64,000 bases of DNA from an uncultured Bacteroidales bacterium. Its GTDB lineage: Bacteria; Bacteroidota; Bacteroidia; Bacteroidales; UBA932. Within the stretch, counting starts at the first letter, position 1. Each line of letters starts with the position of its first letter. The stretch lies in the NCBI GenBank assembly GCA_910585445.1, contig CAJUEK010000001.1, positions 97,360 to 161,359 on the forward strand. Reading direction: 5' to 3'. Shown here piece after piece: positions 60,067-64,000 of the stretch. The position numbers and the translations under genes were made by a program. The notes beneath the pieces are model-generated. The model did no database searches. It was not told the DNA's origin and worked only from the letters and a program-made list of their open reading frames with translations.

Positions 60067-62216
60067 TGAAATTTGAGATGAGACACAAAAAGTTTATTAT
60101 ATCATTTGTACTGGCTGCCCTGACCGGCAGCCAGTATGCCGTTGCGGATGAAGGCATGTGGATGATAAATGCCATTGATTCCGCCCTTGAAAAGAAAATG
60201 CAGGAGCGCGGGCTGAAGCTCTCCGCCAATGAGATATACAACGCGGATGCGGACGGCGCGGCCATATCCGATGCTGTTGTTTCGCTGGATTTCGGATGCA
60301 CAGGAAGCATCATCTCCGGCAGGGGGCTGATGATTACGAACCATCATTGCGCTTACAGTGACATTCACAGGCTCAGCACGCCGGAGCACAATTATCTCGA
60401 AGAAGGCTTCTGGGCCATGAGCAGCAGCGAAGAAGTCTGCATAAAGGGAAAGGGAGCATATATGCTCAAAAGAGTCATTGATGTCACCGAAGAGGTGGAG
60501 GCTCTGAAAGCGGAACTTGACGGACGAGGGATGCAATACGGCATGAGGAAGCTCTCGCATATGATGGAGACGCGGTACAAGAAGGCAACGGGGATGGATG
60601 CGTGGCTTTCTTCCATGTGGAAAGGTTCCAAATATTACATGGCACTGTATGAGGTTTACCGCGACGTAAGGCTTGTGGCGGCACCTCCTGTCAGTTCCGC
60701 GGCTTTCGGCGGGGACACGGACAACTGGGAATGGCCGCAGCACAAATGCGATTTCGCAATGTACAGGATATACACGGCACCTGACGGCTCTCCTGCCGAA
60801 TATTCGGAAAGCAACATCCCTCTTGCCCCTAAGGCCAGGCTGGAGATTTCACTCGACGGATATAAAGAGGGGGATTTTACCATGGTGATAGGATATCCGG
60901 GGCACACTGACAGATACAGCAGTTCTTACGGAGTGCGGTTCGACCAGAATGTGAAGCTCCCGATATCAAACAGGATAAGAGGCAGGCAGATGGCCATTGT
61001 GGACAAATGGATGAATGAAGACCAGCTTGTCCGGCTGAAATATTCCGACTGGTATTTCGGGCTGAGCAATGTGCAGGAACTCTACAGCGGGCAGCTGGAG
61101 TGCTACAAAAGGTTCCGCGTAGCAGACCGGAAGGCAGAGGAGGAGACCATGCTGCAGGAGTGGATTCTGTCTGACAGCCTGAGAAAAGAGCGCTGGGGAA
61201 ACCTGCTTGAGAATCTTCAGAAAGGATATTCTGCTGTAGAAGAGCCTGAAAGGCAGGCCGGATATTACCGGGAGACTCTCATCAGGGGTGCGCGCATTTC
61301 CAATTATATGAGACGAGCATGGAATTCGAAGAATCCGGGAGAAGCCATGCCGAAGATTCTCGAAGGGTATGATGAGCTGGACATGCGGGTGGAACATGAC
61401 CTTGTGGCCTATGCCATTAAAGAATATGTGGAGAATGTGTCTGAGGAACATTTCGGCCAGTGGCAGAAAGAGGTGATGGGCAGATTCACATGCGGCGGGA
61501 AATGCGACACTGATGCACTAACTGACTGGCTGTGGAACGGAAGCATGTTCACTTCGGAAGAGGGACTATCAAAATTGAGGGACAACGTGGCGCACGAGGA
61601 GATTGCGGCCGACCCTCTGTGCAGGTTCATGATGGAAGTGGGCATACAGAATTTCAGATGCTGCATTGATGCTGCGGAGGGAAAATGCAGAAGGCTTGAC
61701 ATGAACAGGGAATACACGCAGGCCCTTTATCAGATGAGGCTCGACAAGGGAGAAGCGCAGTATCCTGACGCAAATTCGACCATGAGGCTGAGCTACGGCA
61801 CAGTGGGAGGCATAGAACCAAAGGACGGCATCATATGCGACTGGAAGACAACTCCTGCAGGCATCCTTGAGAAATATGACATGAGCGATTACGAGTTCAT
61901 GCTTGAGGACAGGCAGCATCTGCTGTACAGCGCCGGAGAATGGGGACGCTGGGGGTTCGGACAGGACGGGAAAGAGATGCATGTCAATTTCCTCACCGAC
62001 AATGACATAACCGGAGGAAACTCCGGAAGCCCGGTCCTGAATGCGGAAGGCAAGCTGATAGGTTTGGCATTCGACGGCAACAAGGAGTCCCTGTCAAGCG
62101 ACGTATGGTGCGCCCCAGGACACAACAAATGTGTCTGCGTTGATATCCGCTTCATCCTGTGGACTCTCGACAGGTATGCCGGAATGTCAAGAATAATAGA
62201 TGAACTCGGTCTTTAA
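60066..62216 (+). CDS. dpp7: S46 family dipeptidyl-peptidase (DPP7 type)
   Basis: 716-residue periplasmic serine exopeptidase releasing dipeptides from peptide N-termini. Signal peptide 'MRHKKFIISFVLAALTGSQYAVA'. Catalytic His-94 lies in 'MITNHHCAYSDI', the Asp in 'GGDTDNWEWP' (about 220), and Ser-653 in 'GNSGSPV'. The residue that sets P1 preference follows in 'AFDGN': Gly, as in DPP7 (hydrophobic P1), where DPP11 has Arg. The start codon overlaps the stop of the upstream gene (TAATG), showing translational coupling. With the C69 dipeptidase it forms a peptide-degradation set. Confidence 0.92.
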   Translation: MKFEMRHKKFIISFVLAALTGSQYAVADEGMWMINAIDSALEKKMQERGLKLSANEIYNADADGAAISDAVVSLDFGCTGSIISGRGLMITNHHCAYSDIHRLSTPEHNYLEEGFWAMSSSEEVCIKGKGAYMLKRVIDVTEEVEALKAELDGRGMQYGMRKLSHMMETRYKKATGMDAWLSSMWKGSKYYMALYEVYRDVRLVAAPPVSSAAFGGDTDNWEWPQHKCDFAMYRIYTAPDGSPAEYSESNIPLAPKARLEISLDGYKEGDFTMVIGYPGHTDRYSSSYGVRFDQNVKLPISNRIRGRQMAIVDKWMNEDQLVRLKYSDWYFGLSNVQELYSGQLECYKRFRVADRKAEEETMLQEWILSDSLRKERWGNLLENLQKGYSAVEEPERQAGYYRETLIRGARISNYMRRAWNSKNPGEAMPKILEGYDELDMRVEHDLVAYAIKEYVENVSEEHFGQWQKEVMGRFTCGGKCDTDALTDWLWNGSMFTSEEGLSKLRDNVAHEEIAADPLCRFMMEVGIQNFRCCIDAAEGKCRRLDMNREYTQALYQMRLDKGEAQYPDANSTMRLSYGTVGGIEPKDGIICDWKTTPAGILEKYDMSDYEFMLEDRQHLLYSAGEWGRWGFGQDGKEMHVNFLTDNDITGGNSGSPVLNAEGKLIGLAFDGNKESLSSDVWCAPGHNKCVCVDIRFILWTLDRYAGMSRIIDELGL

Positions 62217-62237
62217 AACACTTACAGATTGACACTT

Positions 62238-62786
62238 ATGAGAAATTCTATCCTTGCTGCGGCTGTCCTTTGCCTTGCATTCATGGTCTCATGCGGGGAA
62301 AAGCCGTCTGCCACATATATGCTAAGGCCTCACGAGGAACTTCCGGAAGATGTGGCCAAAGACGGAAGCTTCACGAAAGTCTTTCTTGCCGGAACAATAG
62401 ACATGGGCTCAGGCAGGGACTGGCAGGCTGAGATGAAAGACAGGTTCTCTTCCATGGATGGAAGATTCATCCTGTTCAATCCGCGCCAGGAAAACTGGGA
62501 CGCGTCTCGTCCTGGAGAAATGGACTATCAGGTGCAGTGGGAACTGGAGCATCTCGAGCAGGCGGACATAATCATAATGTATATTCTCGGGAACAGCAAA
62601 AGCCCCATCTCCCTGTTGGAAATGGGGCTTCATGCCCGCTCCGGCAAACTGCATGTAATCTGCGAGGAGGATTTCTACCGCCACGACAATGTGCGCATCA
62701 CATGCCACCGCTACGGAGTACCTCTATACTCCACCCTTGAAGATTTCTGGAATTGCCCGGACAATCCTGTGAAAAAGCAGATATGA
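62238..62786 (+). CDS. Lipoprotein with nucleoside 2-deoxyribosyltransferase-like domain
   Basis: 182 residues from the ATG at 62238; an in-frame TTG at 62229 is less likely. Signal peptide with lipobox 'LAFMVSC'. The domain opens 'KVFLAGTIDMGSGRDWQAEM', continues 'ILFNPRQENWD', 'QVQWELEHLEQADIIIMYI', 'SPISLLEMGLHARSGKLHVIC' and ends 'VPLYSTLEDFW'. This matches the Nuc_deoxyrib_tr-like Rossmann fold, whose members are normally cytoplasmic. Glu in 'LLEMG' is at the place of the family's catalytic Glu. It lies 21 bases after the S46 gene. The substrate outside the cytoplasm is unknown. Confidence 0.78.
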   Translation: MRNSILAAAVLCLAFMVSCGEKPSATYMLRPHEELPEDVAKDGSFTKVFLAGTIDMGSGRDWQAEMKDRFSSMDGRFILFNPRQENWDASRPGEMDYQVQWELEHLEQADIIIMYILGNSKSPISLLEMGLHARSGKLHVICEEDFYRHDNVRITCHRYGVPLYSTLEDFWNCPDNPVKKQI

Positions 62787-62900
62787 CAACTGTTTCTTGT
62801 CGCATAAAGCCAGAAAAAAGGGCATCATGAAACTCCGCAAAACGGCATTCAGAAATTTATAACATCCCATTTCATTATCAGCACTTTATGCTTGAGAATA

Positions 62901-62944
62901 TGAAACTATTTATTTCGGCATGAAACTTCTGAAACGTAATTTTG
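62901..62944 (+). promoter_or_regulatory. TGAAACT direct-repeat promoter, fourth copy
   Basis: Plus strand: TGAAACT (62901-62907), 13 bases, TGAAACT (62921-62927), 9 bases, TAATTTTG (62937-62944), with the ATG at 62974. The architecture is identical to the three promoters near 52.5-55.5 kb but is 7-10 kb away and on the other strand. Confidence 0.85.
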
Positions 62945-62973
62945 CAGTTGTAAACCAATAAAAATTACGTTTT

Positions 62974-63567
62974 ATGAAACACATCACTACCACAATGAAA
63001 ACTTTTATTAGCCTGGCATTATGCGCTTCTACACTGGCTATTGCTATCTCTTGCAAAGAAATGCAAGAAAAAGAGATGACGGAAGACATAAAAACAAATT
63101 CAAAAGAATTCTATGACAGCGGAATTCATTTTACAGTAACAAGCGGCTGTCCTTTAACAACAAAAACTTCAAAGACCGACACAAAATCGTTTACGATCAC
63201 AGGAACAGTTGAAGATAAAACGGCGACAATGTATGTCGTTGACAAGAAAGAGGATTCAGGGCTCACTTTTTCCGAAGTATACCTTCAAGATGGAACAAAA
63301 GTTTCAACATCTGTTATCCACAATGACCAAGTTGTTTGTTATGAGGTTTCTCCTGAGTTAGAGTATTACATAGAACAATATAATGAAATAAAAACATCAG
63401 GAAAGTTGCGTGACTGGATAGAGCAGTTCAAAGAATGTACTTATCGTGAAGCGAACAGGATGTCTGATAATGTCCAGCACCATCCAATAGATAGAGCTGC
63501 ATGTGAATGGATTCCTTGTGAAACAATTATTTTATTCACTGCTGCATTTCAATGCTCGACAAAATAA
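62974..63567 (+). CDS. Small cysteine-containing lipoprotein, unknown
   Basis: 197 residues with a signal peptide and lipobox ('LAIAISC'). The middle is a Thr/Lys-rich beta-type domain ('TKSFTITGTVEDKTATMYVVDKK'). The last 50 residues hold four Cys ('FKECTYREANRMSDN', 'RAACEWIPCETII', 'AAFQCSTK') that could form two disulfides. The gene is strongly A/T-rich compared with the peptidase operon before it, so it is probably acquired. It is followed after 4 bases by a 4-TM protein. No family was recognised. Such a pair could be a secreted effector and its immunity or export partner, which is inference only. Confidence 0.6.
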   Translation: MKHITTTMKTFISLALCASTLAIAISCKEMQEKEMTEDIKTNSKEFYDSGIHFTVTSGCPLTTKTSKTDTKSFTITGTVEDKTATMYVVDKKEDSGLTFSEVYLQDGTKVSTSVIHNDQVVCYEVSPELEYYIEQYNEIKTSGKLRDWIEQFKECTYREANRMSDNVQHHPIDRAACEWIPCETIILFTAAFQCSTK

Positions 63568-63571
63568 TCAT

Positions 63572-63997
63572 ATGGTATTTTCTCACAATACACAGATTGT
63601 TTCAATAGCATTATTCACATGTACAATACTGCTTTCTATAGTTTATATTGTACTAATCTGCTTAGGTGTAACTTTTCCTGACTGGCTTTCATCAATTGCA
63701 GTAACGGCCATGAGCATAGTCATTGGCATAACGGCAATTCTAGCTCCTTTCTCAAATGAAAAGGCAGAAGATGATAATGTAAAATCAATCAGGGCACGAA
63801 CAGCGGCAGCTATAATGGCAGCATACTTCTGCCTAATTATGCTACACCATATTTTCAGTGTCATCTTGCATGCTTTGGGCATGGCTGACCTGACTCCAGA
63901 AATCAAGATTGTAAGCCCTCGCATTATACTGATGGTTGAAATCATATATTTCATAATACTGAAATTATCAGTCAGGACATACATGAAAAAGCTATAA
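63572..63997 (+). CDS. Four-helix membrane protein, unknown
   Basis: 141 residues from the ATG at 63572, 4 bases after the lipoprotein stop; a longer frame to 63503 overlaps that gene and is unlikely. Four membrane helices ('VSIALFTCTILLSIVYIVLIC', 'SSIAVTAMSIVIGITAILAP', 'AAAIMAAYFCLIMLHHIFSVI', 'IILMVEIIYFIILKL') with short loops and a Lys-rich C-terminus. There is no enzymatic motif. Size and coupling to a small secreted protein recall immunity proteins, but this is unproven. Confidence 0.55.
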   Translation: MVFSHNTQIVSIALFTCTILLSIVYIVLICLGVTFPDWLSSIAVTAMSIVIGITAILAPFSNEKAEDDNVKSIRARTAAAIMAAYFCLIMLHHIFSVILHALGMADLTPEIKIVSPRIILMVEIIYFIILKLSVRTYMKKL

Positions 63998-64000
63998 TTA

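Noticed and set aside
62827..62834. Extra ATGAAACT at 62827 as a third operator heptamer
   Set aside because: It is 73 bases from the next copy, not a multiple of 20, and single heptamers are expected by chance.
1..64000. CRISPR arrays, tRNA and rRNA genes
   Set aside because: No regularly spaced identical repeats, cloverleaf-like sequences or rRNA segments were noticed by eye; a tRNA scan was not possible here.

Overview
The window comes from a Bacteroidales-type member of the Bacteroidota. It has two SusC/SusD outer-membrane uptake pairs, an ECF sigma/FecR anti-sigma pair, many lipoprotein signal peptides, a GH26/GH5/GH130/GH94/GH36 glycan locus, DUF3244 and DUF4878 proteins, S46 and C69 peptidases, and promoters of the phylum-specific form TTTG-N20-TAnnTTTG. 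Genus cannot be told from the sequence alone.

Layout. 1-7045 (+): the end of an outer-membrane barrel gene, then housekeeping genes (mutS2, a DUF4878 lipoprotein, a YraN-type protein, mannose-1-phosphate guanylyltransferase, a GatB/YqeY-domain protein). 7082-8267: a REP-associated tyrosine transposase (RAYT) gene between two 49-bp palindromes of one family, with a third copy at 27874. 8380-18619 (-): ECF sigma, FecR anti-sigma, SusC with an STN signalling domain, SusD, a DUF5689 lipoprotein and an exported endonuclease/exonuclease/phosphatase-fold lipoprotein, apparently one operon induced by its own substrate. 18983-21043 (+): a GH3 glycosidase. 21162-22412 (+): an A/T-rich two-gene insertion encoding an STAS-like/HATPase fusion and a DUF4325 STAS-like protein.

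22507-49588: a beta-mannan (probably acetylated galacto-glucomannan) utilisation locus. An AraC-type regulator and a divergent cellobiose 2-epimerase lie at one end. The main minus-strand operon runs GH5-CE7 fusion, SusC, SusD, two surface glycan-binding proteins, GH26, GH94, GH5_4, GH26, GH130. A second minus-strand unit carries a GPH-type sugar symporter, GH5_2 and GH36. The logic is: surface GH26/GH5 enzymes cut the backbone, the CE7 domain and GH36 remove acetyl and galactosyl groups, SusCD and the symporter import oligomers, the epimerase converts mannobiose to mannosyl-glucose, and GH130 and GH94 phosphorolyse mannosyl-glucose and cellobiose.

49589-50915 is a decayed region with a terminator, palindromes and a twice-frameshifted membrane protein gene. 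50916-55485 (-) is a small A/T-rich system: an outer-membrane barrel, a lipoprotein, a membrane-spanning TPR regulator, a DUF3244 protein and a short protein that is only the C-terminal half of that regulator. Three of its promoters, and a fourth at 62901 in front of a small cysteine-rich lipoprotein and a 4-TM protein, share one exact architecture: TGAAACT-N13-TGAAACT-N9-TAnnTTTG (one heptamer is TTAAACT). This looks like an undescribed regulon and is the strongest new signal in the window. 56199-62786 (+) carries a C69 dipeptidase, a polyferredoxin-like membrane protein, an S46 dipeptidyl-peptidase of DPP7 type and a lipoprotein with a nucleoside deoxyribosyltransferase-like fold.
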